NCBI RefSeq assembly: GCF_902167145.1 | Contig: NC_050096.1 | Coordinates: 84,254,683 to 84,318,682 of the forward strand | Reading direction: 5' to 3' | DNA from: Zea mays | Lineage: Eukaryota; Streptophyta; Magnoliopsida; Poales; Poaceae | Length of the DNA: 64,000 nucleotides | Part shown: one piece after another, positions 1 through 12,151 of the stretch | Position numbering within the stretch: position 1 is the first letter of the stretch | How the letters are laid out: the number at the start of each line of letters is the position of its first letter | The notes under the pieces: generated by a model | Told to the model about the DNA's origin: nothing | The model's database searches: none | The model's input: only the letters and a program-made list of their open reading frames with translations | Made by a program: the position numbers and the translations under genes

Positions 1-725
1 GTACTAGTCTCATCATGTCCCCGGAATGATTCAGCTTGCAATGCAAGAAGACTAACAATACTTAAGGAAGTTTCCAACCGTGTCTCATATTTGATCAATA
101 CATCTTTACTATAATTTGCAACCTTATGACTAACACTTGACCTTTGGTTACAAAAATCATGGAATGTTGTCGCTGCAGTATTGTGTATGCTATTAGGCCC
201 ACCAACATGTTTTGGAAATGCCGTATAAACATTTTTCCATTGTGAGAAGCCAACTTTTGTAAATGCATCATGGCAAAATTTATCATCCATTCAATCATGC
301 TTAAAAAGGTAACAATAGAAGCAATAAGCCTTATTCTTCTCCACACTATATTCCAACCAACTATGTTGTCTAAACCAATGTTTTTGAAAGCTCCTTTTGT
401 CATGTGACTGAGGAAAGTTATGACCAATTGGTTGAGTCGGACCTTTAGCTATGAAAGCCCTTGTAACATCATCTCTAATATTAGGAGCAAAAGAATCGAT
501 TGGAATACGAAGTCCCGGATCAGAAATAATGTGATCCGGATTGAACTGATTTATACCTTCGACTTGACCATTAACATTTTCACCATTGGCATCTTCATTA
601 TTATTCACTTGAACTCCAACTTGTATTTCGAGTTCATTGCAAACTCCACTAGCGCGAGTGCTTGGTCCACTTTCACTAGAAGCTTGACTGAAATAGCTCT
701 TTAAATCTGTCATTTTACGAAGCAT
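1..725 (-). pseudogene. hAT-type transposase-like gene with TTF zinc finger, 5' part, one in-frame stop
   Basis: The reading frame starts at an ATG at 725 and runs leftward off the window. About 90 residues of acidic, Asn-rich leader precede a block with the look of a TTF-type zinc finger: GPTQPIGHNFP, then WFRQHSWLEYS, then the Cys pair in CFYCYLF. This is the N-terminal signature of plant hAT transposase-like proteins annotated as zinc finger MYM-type 1-like. The frame meets a TGA at 291-293 but stays open and homologous-looking to position 1 (DAFTKVGFSQWKN, HNTAATTFHDFCN), so a single nonsense change breaks it. The dimerisation domain would lie outside the window. It belongs to the same transposon as the terminal repeat at 19896-19910. 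It could instead be a domesticated gene, but the stop argues against function. Confidence 0.75.
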
Positions 726-1282
726 ATAACATGTATTAGATAAATAAAAGACATTAAAACAGTGGAATGTTCACATAATATAGAGAATTAGAGAGATACT
801 TTTTTGGGCCATATTCTTTGCCATATTCTTGGAGCGAGCAGCGGAGCAGTGGAGCACGCAGGGACCCCGACCAGAGGCCAGAGCAGGCTAAGCAGCGCCG
901 GCCCAGTCGGGCAGCCCGCAGGTGAGCACCGAGCCACCGAGGAGCGAGGACCGAGCTGCTCTACTGCTGCAGCCTGCAGCGCGGAGAGCCAGAGCGCGCT
1001 GCGGCGGCACGGCGCTGTGCACCGATGGCCTGGACTGGATTTGCTCCGCTGCTCCGCTGCTCCGGTGAGGCGCTGACCGTTGTGTTGTGCGCCACCGATG
1101 GCACTATGGCAGGTCGGTAGGACTGCAGGAGCGCAGAGCGCTGCCGAAGTGTCGCGCCCGTGCTGGACGCCGACTCGCCGAGGCAGTGCCGTAGTGACGA
1201 GGGACGAGCGGACTGCGGGTCTGTGGCTGTGGCGGCCTGTCCGGACGACGCTTGTAGGCGGACGGCGCTAGCAGCCTGAGAC
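726..1282. other. 5' region of the hAT element, no gene seen
   Basis: This stretch lies directly upstream of the hAT reading frame (minus sense). 726-800 is AT-rich; 830-1280 is strongly GC-rich. The open frames in it on the plus strand are compositional and match nothing I recognise. It is probably the promoter or 5' untranslated part of the hAT transposon, continuing beyond element A at 19636. Confidence 0.4.
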
Positions 1283-1287
1283 GGATG

Positions 1288-2497
1288 TGAAAGTCGCCTA
1301 GAGGGGGGGTGAATAGGGCGAATCTGAAATTTATAAACTTAAGCACAACTACAAGCCGAGTTAGCGTTAGAAATATGAACGAGTCCGAGAGAGAGGATGA
1401 AAAACAAATCGCGGGCAAATAAAGAGTGAGACACGATGATTTGTTTTACCGAGGTTCGGTTCTTACAAACCTACTCCCCGTTGAGGTGGTCACAAAGACC
1501 GGGTCTCTTTCAACCCTTTCCCTCTCTCAAACGGTCACTTAGACCGAGTGAGCTTCTCTTCTCAATCAAACGGAACACAAAGTTCCTGCAAGGACCACCA
1601 CACAATTGGTGTCTCTTGCCTCGGTTACAATTGAGTTTGATCACAAGAACGAATGAGAAAGAAAAGAAGCAATCCAAGCGCAAGAGCTCAAATGAACACA
1701 AATGTCGTTCTCTCTAGTCACTATTTGATTTGGAGTGATTCCGGACTTGGGAGAGGATTTGATCTCTTTGGTTGTGTCTAGAATTGAATGCTATAGCTCT
1801 TGTAATGTGTTGAAGGTGGAAAACTTGGATGCCATTGAATGTGGGGTGGTTCGGGGTATTTATAGCCCCAAACACCAAAAGTGGCCGTTGGAAGGCTGTT
1901 GTCGCATGGCGCACCGGATAGTCCGGTGCGCCAGTGGACACTATCCGGTGCGCCAGCCACGTCAGCAGGCCGTTGGGTTCTGACCGTTGGAGCTCTGACT
2001 GGTGGGGCCTCTGGGCTGTCCGGTGGTGCACCGGACAGGTCCTGTAGACTGTCCGGTGCGCCTCCTGTGCGTGCTCTGACTCTGCCGCGCACTGTAGCGC
2101 ATTTAATGCGGTTGCAGTCGACCGTTGGCGCGAAGTAGCCGTTGCTCCGCTGGCACACCGGACAGTCCGGTGAATTATAGCGGAGCGGCCTCCCATTTTT
2201 CTGAAGGTGGCAAGTTCAGCTTCGAATTTCCTGGTGCACCGGACACTGTTCGGTGGTGCACCGGACACTGTCCGGTGGCACACCGGACAGTCCGGTGCGC
2301 CAGACCAGGGTGCCTTTTGGGATGTCTTTAGCTCTCTTTGTTTGAACCCTTTCTTGGTCTTTTTATTGGCTTATTGTGAACCTTTGGCACCTATAAAACT
2401 TATAGACTAGAGCAAACTAGTTAGTCCAATTATTTGTGTTGGGCAATTCAACCACCAAAATCAATTTAGGAAAAGGTGTAAGCCTATTTCCCTTTCA
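1288..2497 (-). repeat. Element A, 3' LTR (left copy)
   Basis: 1210 bp, paired with 18401-19630. Between about 1910 and 2310 it holds a row of CACCGGACAGTCCGGTG-type palindromes, several degenerate (for example CACCGGATAGTCCGGTG). In minus (sense) orientation these lie upstream of the TATA box, so in U3. It has one palindrome (2156-2172) before GAATTATAGCGG where the partner LTR has two. Confidence 0.92.
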
Positions 2498-3339
2498 ATC
2501 TCCCCCTTTTTGGTGATTGATGCCAACACAAACCAAAGCAAATATAGAAGTGCATAATTGAACTAGTTTGCATATTTGTAAGTGCAAAGGTTGCTTGGAA
2601 TGAAACCAATATATATTTCTACTAGATATGCATGGATAGCTTTCTTTTCATATTAAGATTTTGGACCACGCTTACACCACTTGTTTTGTTTTGCAAATTC
2701 TTTTGTAAATTCTTTTCAAAGTCTTTTGCAAATAGTCAAAGGTAAAAGAATAAGATTTTGATAAGCATTTTCAAGATTTGAATATTTCTCCCCCTGTTTC
2801 AAATGTTTTTCCTTTGACTAAACAAAACTCCCCCTTAATAAAATCCTCATCTTAGTGTTCAAGAGGGTTTTAGATATTAGTTTTTGAAGAGGGTGTCCCA
2901 ATTTGAAATTCTATCAAAAATAAGATACCAATTGAAAAATTCATTATTTCAAAAATCTTTTCTTAACTCAAATTTTGAAAATTGGTGGTGGTGCGGTCCT
3001 TTTGCTTTGGGCTATACTTTCTCCCCCTTTGGCATGAATCGCCAAAAACAGATACTTGAGTGAAATATAAGCCCTTATAACTACTTTCTCCACCTTTGGC
3101 AAACAATAACATGAGTGAGGATTATACCAAAGACGGAGAGTGGTGCGGAGCGACGGCGAAGGATGAGTCATTTCGATGGAGTGGAGTGGAAGCCTTTGTC
3201 TTCGCCGAAGACTCCAATTCCCTTTCAATCTATGACTTGGTTTGAAATACACTTGAAAACACATTAGTCATAGCATATAAAAGAGACATGATCAAGGTAT
3301 ATTAATGAGCTATGTATGCAAAAGCATCAAAAGAAATTC
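2498..3339 (-). other. Element A 3' untranslated region with multiple polypurine tracts
   Basis: Directly inside the 3' LTR is the primary polypurine tract, seen on the plus strand as ATCTCCCCCTTTTTGG (2498-2513). Further C-rich copies on the plus strand (A/G-rich in sense) recur near 2787, 2827 and 3018. Multiple PPT-like tracts before the 3' LTR are a described Sirevirus trait. No coding frame is seen. Confidence 0.7.
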
Positions 3340-5236
3340 CTAGAATCAAGAATATTTAGCTCATGCCTAAGTTTGTTAAATGTTTGTTCATTTAGTGGCT
3401 TGGTAAAGATATCGGCTAATTGTTCCTTGGTGTTAATATATGCAATCTCGATATCTCCCTTTTGTTGGTGATCCCTTAGAAAATGATACTGAATGGCTAT
3501 GTGTTTAGTGCGGCTATGCTCAACGGGATACACCCCGCCCAATTGGCATCCGAATAACCAATTAAATCAAATGTGGATCCCCTAGGATACCAAAGCCCAA
3601 ACTTAGGAGTATAAACTAAATATCTCAAGATCCGTTTTACGGTCGTAAGGTGAGCTACCTTAGGGTCGGCTTGGAATCTTGCACACATGCATACGGAAAG
3701 CATAATATTCGGTCGAGATGCACATAAATAGAGTAAAGAACCTATCATCGACCGGTATACCTTTTGATCTACAGATTTACCTCTCGTGTCGAGGTCGAGA
3801 TGCCCATTGGTTCCCATGGGTGTCTTGATGGGCTTGGCATCCTTCATCCCAAACTTGTTTAAAATGTGTTGAATATACTTCGTTTGGCTAATGAAGGTGC
3901 CCTCTTGGAGTTGCTTCACTTGAAATCCCAAGAAGTACTTTAACTCCCCCATCATCGACATCTCGAATTTTTGTGTCATAATCCTACTAAATTCCTCACA
4001 TGTAGATTCGTTAGTAGACCCAAATATAATATCATCTACATAAATTTGGCATACAAACAAATCATTGGCAAGAGTTTTAGTAAATAAAGTAGGATCGGCC
4101 TTTCCGACTTTGAAACCATTAGCGATAAGAAAATCTCTTAGGCATTCATACCATGCTCTTGGGGCTTGCTTGAGCCCATAAAGTGCCTTAGAGAGTTTAT
4201 ATACGTGGTTAGGGTACTCACTATCTTCAAAGCCGGGAGGTTGCTCAACATAGACCTCTTCCTTGATCGGTCCATTGAGGAAGGCACTTTTCACGTTCAT
4301 TTGATAAAGCTTAAAGCCATGGTAAGTATCATAGGCAAGTAAAATGTGAATTGACTCAAGCCTAGCTACGGGTGCATAGGTTTCACCGAAATCCAAACCT
4401 TCGACTTGTGAATATCCCTTGGCCACAAGTCGGGCTTTGTTCCTTGTCACCACACCATGCTCATCTTCCTTGTTGCAGAAGACCCACTTGGTTCCTACAA
4501 CATTTTGGTTAGGACGTGGAACTAAATGCCATACCTTATTCCTAGTGAAATTGTTGAGCTCCTCTTGCATCGCCACCACCCAATCCGAATCTTGAAGTGC
4601 CTCCTCTACCTTATGTGGCTCAATAGAGGAAACAAAAGAGTAATGTTCACAAAAATGAGCAACATGAGATCTAGTAGTTACCCCCTTTTGTATATCGCCG
4701 AGAATGGTGTTCACGGGGTGATCTCGTTGTATTGCTTGGTGGACTCTTGGGTGTGGCGGTCTTGGAACTTGTTCATCTTCCTCATCTTGATCATGAGTAT
4801 CTCCCCCTGGATCATTGCTCTCCTCTTGAGGTGGCTCAACTTCTTGATCTTCTCCTTCATCATTTTGAGCCTTATCCTCATCTTGAGTTGGTGGAGATGC
4901 TTGCATGGAGGAAGATGGTTGATCTTGTGCTTGTGGAGGCTCTTCGGATTCTTTAGGACACACATCCCCAATGGACATGTTCCTTAGCGCGACGCACAGA
5001 GCTTCTTCATCACCTAGCTCATCAAGATCAACTTGCTCTACTTGAGAGCCGTTAGTCTCATCAAACACAATGTCACAAGAAACTTCAACTAGTCCAGAAG
5101 ACTTGTTAAAGACTCTATATGCCCTTGTGTTTGAATCATATCCTAGTAAAAAACCTTCTACAGCCTTAGGAGCAAATTTGGATTTTCTACCTCTTTTAAC
5201 AAGAATAAAGCATTTGCTACCAAAGACTCTAAAATA
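3340..5236 (-). pseudogene. Element A reverse transcriptase and RNase H, defective
   Basis: The frame from 5068 gives a copia RT with the [33 protein letters not shown] and YVDDIIFGS motifs. The RT motif A that should carry the first catalytic Asp ([10 protein letters not shown] in element B) reads [10 protein letters not shown], an Asp-to-Asn change. RNase H breaks off after SDANWAG: compared with element B about 240 bp are missing at 3529-3531, removing the centre of the domain. The C-terminal remnant (EHSRTKHIA onward) continues at 3520-3340. A TAA near 5237 separates RT from integrase. The product could not be an active polymerase. Confidence 0.85.
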
Positions 5237-6331
5237 TTAAACATTGGGCTTTTTACCGGTTAGGAGTTCATATGATGTCTTCTTGAGGATTCGGTGTAGA
5301 TATAACCGGTTGATGGCGTAGCAAGCGGTGTTGACCGCCTCGGCCCAAAACCGATCCGAAGTCTTGTACTCATCAAGCATGGTTCTTGCCATGTCCAATA
5401 GAGTTCTATTCTTCCTCTCCACTACACCATTTTGTTGTAGAGTGTAGGGAGAAGAGAACTCATGCTTGATGCCCTCCTCCTCAAGGAAGCCTTCAATTTG
5501 AGCGTTCTTGAACTCCGTCCCGTTGTCACTTCTAATTTTCTTGATCCTTAAGTCGAACTCATTTTGAGCCTGTCTCAAGAATCCCTTTAAGGTCTCTTGG
5601 GTATGAGATTTTTCCTGCAAAAAGAACACCCAAGTGAAGCGAGAATAATCATCCACAATAACTAGACAGTACTTACTCCCGCCGATGCTTATGTAAGCTA
5701 TCGGGCCGAACAGATCCATGTGTAGGAGCTCGAGTGGCCTGTCAGTCGTCATGATGTTCTTATGTGGATGATGAACACCAACTTGCTTTCCTGCCTGACA
5801 TGCGCTACAAATCCTGTCTTTCTCAAAATGAACATTTGTTAGTCCTAAAATGTGTTCTCCCTTTAGAAGCTTGTGAAGATTCTTCATTCCAACATGTGCT
5901 AGTCGGCGATGCCAGAGCCAACCCATGTTAGTCTTAGCAATTAAGCAAGTGTTGAGTTTAGCTCTATCAAAATCTACTAAGTATAGCTGACCCTCTAACA
6001 CTCCCTTAAATGCTATTGAATCATCACTTCTTCTAAAGACAGTAACACCTGTATCCGTAAAAAGACAGCTGTAACCCATTTTGCATAATTGCGAAACTGA
6101 AAGCAGGTTGTAATCTAAAGAATCTACAAGAAAAACATTGGAAATGGAATGGTCAGGTGATATAGCTATTTTACCCAATCCTTTGACCAAACCTTGATTT
6201 CCATCCCCGAATGTGATAGCTCGTTGGGGATCTTGGTTTTTCTCATAGGAGGAGAACATCTTCTTCTCCCCTGTCATGTGGTTTGTGCACCCACTGTCGA
6301 TGATCCAACTTGAGCCCCTGGATGCATAAAC
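5237..6331 (-). pseudogene. Element A protease and integrase
   Basis: The frame opens with the aspartic protease active site SWIIDSGCTNH (near 6285-6310), then a GAG-pre-integrase zinc finger (WHRRLAHVGMKNLHK, then CSACQAGKQ) and the integrase core, with DLFGP, the second Asp in IRSDNGTEF and the Glu in QNGVVERKNRTL. This PR-INT order before RT is the copia arrangement. The frame is +1 relative to the end of gag, as in B and F. A TAA in the motif N-V-stop-Y-F-R-V ends it at 5237; element B reads NISYFRV there. Not translatable as a full polyprotein. Confidence 0.85.
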
Positions 6332-6344
6332 CTAGAAAACAAAT

Positions 6345-8046
6345 TTAGTTCTTGATTTTAGGTATCCAAACGGTTTTGGGTCCTTTGACATTAGATATAA
6401 GAACTTTGGGTACCCAAACACAAGTCTTTGATCCCTTGTGTTTGCCCCCAACAAACTTGGCAACTACCTTGCCGGATTTGTTAGTCAAAACATAAGATGC
6501 ATCAGAAGTTTTAAATGAAATGTTAGAATCATTTGATGCACTAGGAGTTTTCTTCTTAGGCAATTTAGCACGGGTTGATTGCCTAGAGCTAGATGTCTCA
6601 CCCTTATACATAAAAGCATGATTAGGGCTAGAGTGAGACTTCCTAGAGTGAATTCTCCTAATTTTGCTCTCGGGATAACCGGCAGGGTACAAAATGTAAC
6701 CCTCGTTATCCTAAGGCATGGGAGCTTTGCCCTTAACAAAGTTTGACAATCTTTTAGGAGGGGCATTAAGTTTGACATTGTCTTCCTTTTGGAATCCAAT
6801 GCCATCCTTGATGCCAGGGCGTCTCCCACTATAGAGCATGCTTCTAGCAAATTTAAAATTTTCATTTTCCAAGTCATGCTCATTAATTTTGGCATTAAGT
6901 TGGGCTATGTGATCATTTTGTTTCTTGATTAAAGCTAGGTGATCATGAATAGCATCAACATTAATGTCTCTACATCTAGTGCAAATGGAAACATGCTCAA
7001 CAGTAGATATAGAGGGTTTGGAAGATTTTAGTTCAACGATCTTAGCATGTAAAATGTCATTTTCACTTCTAAGATTGGAAATTGTAACATTGCAAACATC
7101 TAAGTCTTTAGCCTTAGCAATTAATCTTTCATTTTTAATCTTAAGGCTAGCAAGAGAGACATTCAATTCTTCAATCTTAGCAAGTAAATTAACATTATCA
7201 TCTCTAAGATTGGGAATTGAAACATCACAAACATTTGAATCAACCTTAGCAATTATTTTAGCATTTTCATTTCTAAGGTTGGCAATAATATCATGGCAAG
7301 TGCTTAGCTCACTAGATAGTTTTTCACATTTTTCTACTTCTAGAGCGTAAGCATTCTTAACCTTAACATGCTTCTTGTTTTCTTTAATTAGGAAGTCCTC
7401 TTGAGAATCCAAGAGTTCATCCTTCTCATGAATAGCACTAATTAATTCATTTAATTTTTCTTTTTGTTGCATGTTTAGGTTGGCAAAAGGATGCGCAAAT
7501 TATCCTCCTCATCACAAGAGTTATCCTCATCACTAGAGGTTTCATATTTAGTGGAGGATTTTGATTTTACCTTCTTCCTTTTGCCATCTTTTGCTATGAG
7601 GCACTTGTGGTCGACGTTGGGGAAGAGGAGGCCCTTGGTGACGGCGATGTTGGCGGCGTCCTCGTCGGAGGAAGAGTCGGTGGAGCTCTCGTCGGGGTCC
7701 CACTTGCGGCACACATGGGCATCGCCGCCCCTCTTCTTGTGGTACCTCTTCTTTTCTCTCCTCTTGCCCTTCTTGTCGTCGCCCCTGTCACTGTCACTAG
7801 ATAGTGGACATTTTGCAATAAAATGACCGGGCTTACCACACTTGTAGCAAACTTTCTTAGAGCAGGGCTTGTAATCCTTCCCCCTCCTTTGCTTGAGGAT
7901 TTAGCGGAAGCTCTTGATGATGAGCGCCATCTCCTCATTGTCGAGCTTAGAGGCGTCGATGGGTTGTCTACTTGATGTAGACTCCTCCTTTTTCTCCTTC
8001 GTTGCCTTGAATGCGACCGGTTGTGCTTCGAGCGTGGAGGGACCAT
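6345..8046 (-). pseudogene. Element A gag, C-terminal part with zinc knuckle and coiled coil
   Basis: This is the downstream part of gag, joined before the insertion of B to 17420-18355. It holds a CCHC knuckle (CYKCGKPGHFIAKC, about 7812-7853), an Asp/Ser-rich stretch and a long coiled coil with heptad-like repeats (for example NLRDDNVNLLAKIEELNVSL), and ends WIPKIKN at a TAA at 6345. Stops include a TAA where B encodes Gln in FRQILKQ (near 7902) and a TAG after KAPMP near 6713. Gag would form the retrotransposon particle and bind its RNA. A degraded copy. Confidence 0.85.
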
Positions 8047-9334
8047 TGATAGTCGCCTAGAGGGGGGGTGAATAGGGCGAAACTGAAATTTACAATGTTA
8101 ATCACAACTACAAGCTGGGTTAGCGTTAGAAATAGAAATGAGTCCGAGAGAGAGGGAGCAAAACAAATCACGAGCGAATAAAGAGTGAGACACGTGGATT
8201 TGTTTTACCGAGGTTCCGTTCTCGCAAACCTACTCCCCGTTGAGGAGGCCACACAGGCCGGGTCTTTTTCAACCTTTTCCCTCTCTCAAACGGTCCCTCG
8301 GACCGAGTGAGCTTCTTCTTCTCAAACACTTGGAACACAAAGTTCCCGCAAGGACCACCACACAATTGGTGTCTCTTGCCTCAATTACAAGTGAGTTTGG
8401 TCTCAAGAAAGATTGAGAAAGAGAAGAAGCAATCCAAGCGCAAGAGCTCGAAAGAACACAAACAAATCTCTCTCACTAATCACTAAGGCGTTGTGTGGAA
8501 TTTGGAGAGGATTTGATCACTTGGGTGTGTCTAGAATTGAATGCTAGAGCTCTTGTAAGTAGTTGAAGTGGGAAAACTTGGATGCAATGAATGGTGGGTG
8601 GTTGGGGGTATTTATAGCCCCAACCACCAAACTAGCCGTTTGGTGGGGCTGTCTATCGCATGGTGCACCGGACATGTCCGGTGCGCCAGCCACGTCACCA
8701 AAGCCGTTGGGTTCCGACCGTTGGAGCTCTGTCTTCTGGGCCCGCCTGGATGTCCGGTGGCGCACCGGACACTCTACAGTACATGTCCGGTGCGCCAGTA
8801 TGGGCGTGCCTGACTTCTGCGCGCGCTGGCGCGCATTTAATGCGCTGCAGGTAGCCGTTGGCGCCGAAATATCTGTTGCTTCGATGTCACACCGGACAGT
8901 CCGGTGTACACCGGACATGTCCGGTGAATTATAGCGGACTGGCCGTTGCGAATTCCCGAAGCTGGCGAGTTCCTGAGGCGTCGTTCCTTGGAGCACCGGA
9001 CAATCCGGTGAATTATAGCGGAGCGCCTCTGGATTTTCCCGAAGGTGATGAGTTTGACTTGGAGTCCTCTGGTGCACCGGACACTGTCCGGTGGTGCACC
9101 GGACACTGTCCAGTGGCACACCGGACAGTCCGGTGCGCCAGACCAGAGGTGCCTTCGGTTGTCCCTTTGCTCTTTTGTTGAACCCAATACTTGGTCTTTT
9201 TATTGGCTAAGAGTGAACCTTTGGCACCTGTATAACTTATACACTAGAGCAAACTAGTTAGTCCAATTATTTGTGTTGGGCAATTCAACCACCAAAATTA
9301 TTTAGGAACTAGGTGTAAGCCTAATTCCCTTTCA
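8047..9334 (-). repeat. Element B, 3' LTR (left copy)
   Basis: 1288 bp, TGATAGTC to CCCTTTCA. U3 palindromes lie at about 8664-9140; the minus-strand TATA box is near 8610. The palindrome at 8759-8796 has its loop inverted relative to the partner LTR. The site near 8664 is CACCGGACATGTCCGGTG here and CACCGGACAGTCCGGTG in the partner. Confidence 0.93.
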
Positions 9335-10172
9335 ATCTCCCCCTTTTTGGTGATTGATGCCAACACAAACCAAAGCAAATATGAAAGTACATAATTGAAC
9401 TAGCTTGCGTAATGTAAGTGCAAAGGTTGCTTGGAATTGAGCCAATATAACTACTCCTAAGATATGCATGGATTGTTTCTTTGTTTTTAACATTTTGGAC
9501 CACGCTTGCACCACATGTTTTGTTTTTGCAAATTCTTTTGTAAATCCTTTTCAAAGTTCTTTTGCAAATAGTCAAAGGTAAATGAATAAGATTTTGCAAA
9601 GCATCTTCAAGATTTGAAATTTTCTCCCCCTGTTTCAAATGCTTTTCCTTTGACTAAAACAAAACCCCCCTCAATAAATTCTCCTCTTAGTGTTCAAGAG
9701 GGTTTTTAAGATATCAAATTTTAAAATACTACTTGCTCTCCCTTTTGAACACAATAAGATACCAATTTGAAATATACCAATTGAAAATCATTTGTAAAAT
9801 TAGGGTGGTGGTGCGGTCCTTTTGCTTTGGGCTCATACTTTCTCCCCCTTTGGCATGAATCGCCAAAAACGGATACTTTGAGTGAGATATAAGCCCTTTG
9901 TAATACTCTCTCCCCCTTTGGTCATAAATAAATGAGTGAAGATTATACCAAAGACGAAGTCCTTTTGCTTTGAACTCTCCCCTAAAAGATGGAGAGATGC
10001 ACGGAGCGACGGCAAAGGATGAGTTGCGGAGTGGAAGCCTTTGTCTTCGCCGAAGATTCCAAATTCCTTTCAATACACCTATGACTTGGTTTGAAATATA
10101 CTTGAAAACACATTAGTCATAGCATATGAAAGAGACATGATCAAAGGTACATAAATTAGCTATGTGTGCAAA
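9335..10172 (-). other. Element B 3' untranslated region with multiple polypurine tracts
   Basis: The PPT abuts the LTR at 9335-9350. Similar C-runs on the plus strand recur near 9623, 9665, 9840, 9908 and 9977. No coding frame is seen. Matches the corresponding region of A and F. Confidence 0.7.
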
Positions 10173-12151
10173 TTAGCAAAAGAAGTTCCTAGAATCAAGA
10201 ATATTTAGCTCATGCCTAAGTTTGTTAAAAGTTTGTTCATCAAGTGGCTTGGTAAAGATATCGGCTAATTGATCTTTAGTATTAATGTAAGAAATCTCGA
10301 TATCTCCCTTTTGTTGGTGATCCTTTAAAAAGTGATACCGAATGGCTATGTGCTTAGTGCGGCTATGCTCGACGGGATTATCCGCCATTTTGATTGCACT
10401 CTCATTATCACATAGAAGAGGAACTTTGGTTAATTTGTAACCATAGTCCCTGAGGGTTTGCCTCATCCAAAGTAGTTGCGCGCAACAATGTCCTGCGGCA
10501 ATATACTCGGCTTCGGCGGTACAAAGAGCAACCGAATTTTGCTTCTTTGAAGCCCAAGACACCAAGGATCTTCCCAAGAACTGGCAAGTCCCCGATGTGC
10601 TCTTTCTATTGATTTTATACCCCGCCCAATCGGCATCCGAATAACCAATTAAATCAAATGTGGATCCCCTAGGATACCAAAGCCCAAACTTAGGAGTATA
10701 AACTAAATATCTCAAGATTCGTTTTATGGCCGTAAGGTGAGCTTCCTTAGGGTCGGCTTGGAATCTTGCACACATGCATACGGAAAGCATAATATCCGGT
10801 CGAGATGCACATAAATATAGCAAAGAACCTATCATCGACCGGTATACCTTTTGATCGACGGATTTACCTCCCTCGTCGAGGTCAAGATGCCCATTGGTTC
10901 CCATGGGTGTCTTGATGGGTTTGGCATCCTTCATTCCAAACTTGCTTAGAATATCTTGAGTATACTTTGTTTGGCTTAGGAAGGTGCCCTCTTGGAGTTG
11001 CTTTACTTGAAATCCTAAGAAATACTTCAACTCCCCCATCATCGACATCTCGAACTTTTGTGTCATGATCCTACTAAATTCTTCACATGTAGACTCGTTA
11101 GTAGACCCAAATATAATATCATCAACATAAATTTGGCATACAAACAAGTCATTTTCAAGAGTTTTAGTGAATAAAGTAGGATCGGCCTTTCCGACTTTGA
11201 ATCCGTTAGTGATAAGGAAATCCCTAAGGCATTCATACCATGCTCTTGGGGCTTGCTTGAGCCCATAAAGCGCCTTAGAGAGTTTATAAACATGGTTAGG
11301 GTACTTACTATCTTCAAAGCCGGGAGGTTGCTCAACATAGACTTCTTCCTTGATTGGTCCATTGAGGAAGGCACTTTTCACGTCCATTTGATAGAGCTTA
11401 AAGCCATGGTAAGTAGCATAGGCCAATAATATGCGAATTGACTCAAGTCTAGCTACGGGTGCATAGGTTTCACCAAAATCCAAACCTTCGACTTGGGAGT
11501 ATCCCTTGGCCACAAGTCGAGCTTTGTTCCTTGTCACCACACCATGCTCGTCTTGCTTGTTGCGGAGGACCCATTTGGTTCCTACAACATTTTGATTAGG
11601 ACGTGGAACTAAATGCCATACCTCATTCCTAGTGAAGTTGTTGAGTTCCTCTTGCATCGCCACTACCCAATCCGAATCTTGTAGTGCTTCCTCTACCCTG
11701 TGTGGCTCAATAGAGGAAACAAAAGAGTAATGCTCACAAAAATGTGCAACACGAGATCTAGTGGTTACCCCCTTATGAATGTCGCCAAGGATGGTGTCGA
11801 TGGGGTGATCTCATTGGATTGCTTGGTGGACTCTTGGGTGTGGCAGCCTTTATTCTTCATCCTCCTTGTCTTGATCATTTGCATCTCCCCCTTGATCATT
11901 GCCGTCATCTTGAGGTGGCTCATTTGCTTGATCTTCTACTTCATCAACTTGAGCTTCATCCTCATTTTGAGTCGGTGGAGATGCTTGCATGGAGGAGGAT
12001 GGTTGATCTTGTGTATTTGGGGCTCTTTGGATTCCTTAGGACACACATCCCCAATGGACATGTTCCTTAGCGTGATGCACGGAGCCTCTTCAATACCTAT
12101 CTCATCAAGATCAACTTGCTCCACTTGAGAGCCGTTAGTTTCATCAAACAC
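10173..12151 (-). pseudogene. Element B reverse transcriptase and RNase H (open) with broken upstream linker
   Basis: A 496-codon frame (11663 to 10173) covers the copia RT and RNase H. RT motifs are [10 protein letters not shown] with the first catalytic Asp kept (residues 93-102), [15 protein letters not shown], and YVDDIIFGS with the catalytic pair at residues 181-182. RNase H follows with [30 protein letters not shown] and [14 protein letters not shown], ending [11 protein letters not shown]. The frame continues upstream of the first Met to about 11750. The acidic linker between integrase and RT (11750-12151) is frameshifted near 12010. By sequence the RT-RH part could be enzymatically competent, but it could not be made as a polyprotein. 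Confidence 0.88.

Noticed and set aside
804..1271. Plus-strand open frames of 63-90 codons in GC-rich DNA
   Set aside because: Composition-driven, no domain, no supporting splice or promoter signal.
1881..2410. Open frames across Sirevirus LTRs giving repeated GAPDSPV/HRTVRCA-like peptides (also at 8563-9257, 16630-17342, 18829-19292, 50769-51177 and 58616-59365)
   Set aside because: The repeated peptides are translations of the DNA palindromes; the frames are non-coding LTR.
8660..9140. Regularly recurring CACCGGACAGTCCGGTG units looked like a CRISPR-type array
   Set aside because: Spacing is irregular, units are palindromic, there are no spacers of constant length, and the sequence is the U3 of a plant retrotransposon.
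10173..12151. Possible extra env-like gene downstream of pol as in some Sireviruses
   Set aside because: No open frame is present between RNase H and the 3' LTR in A, B or F; the Ji/Opie type is not known for it.
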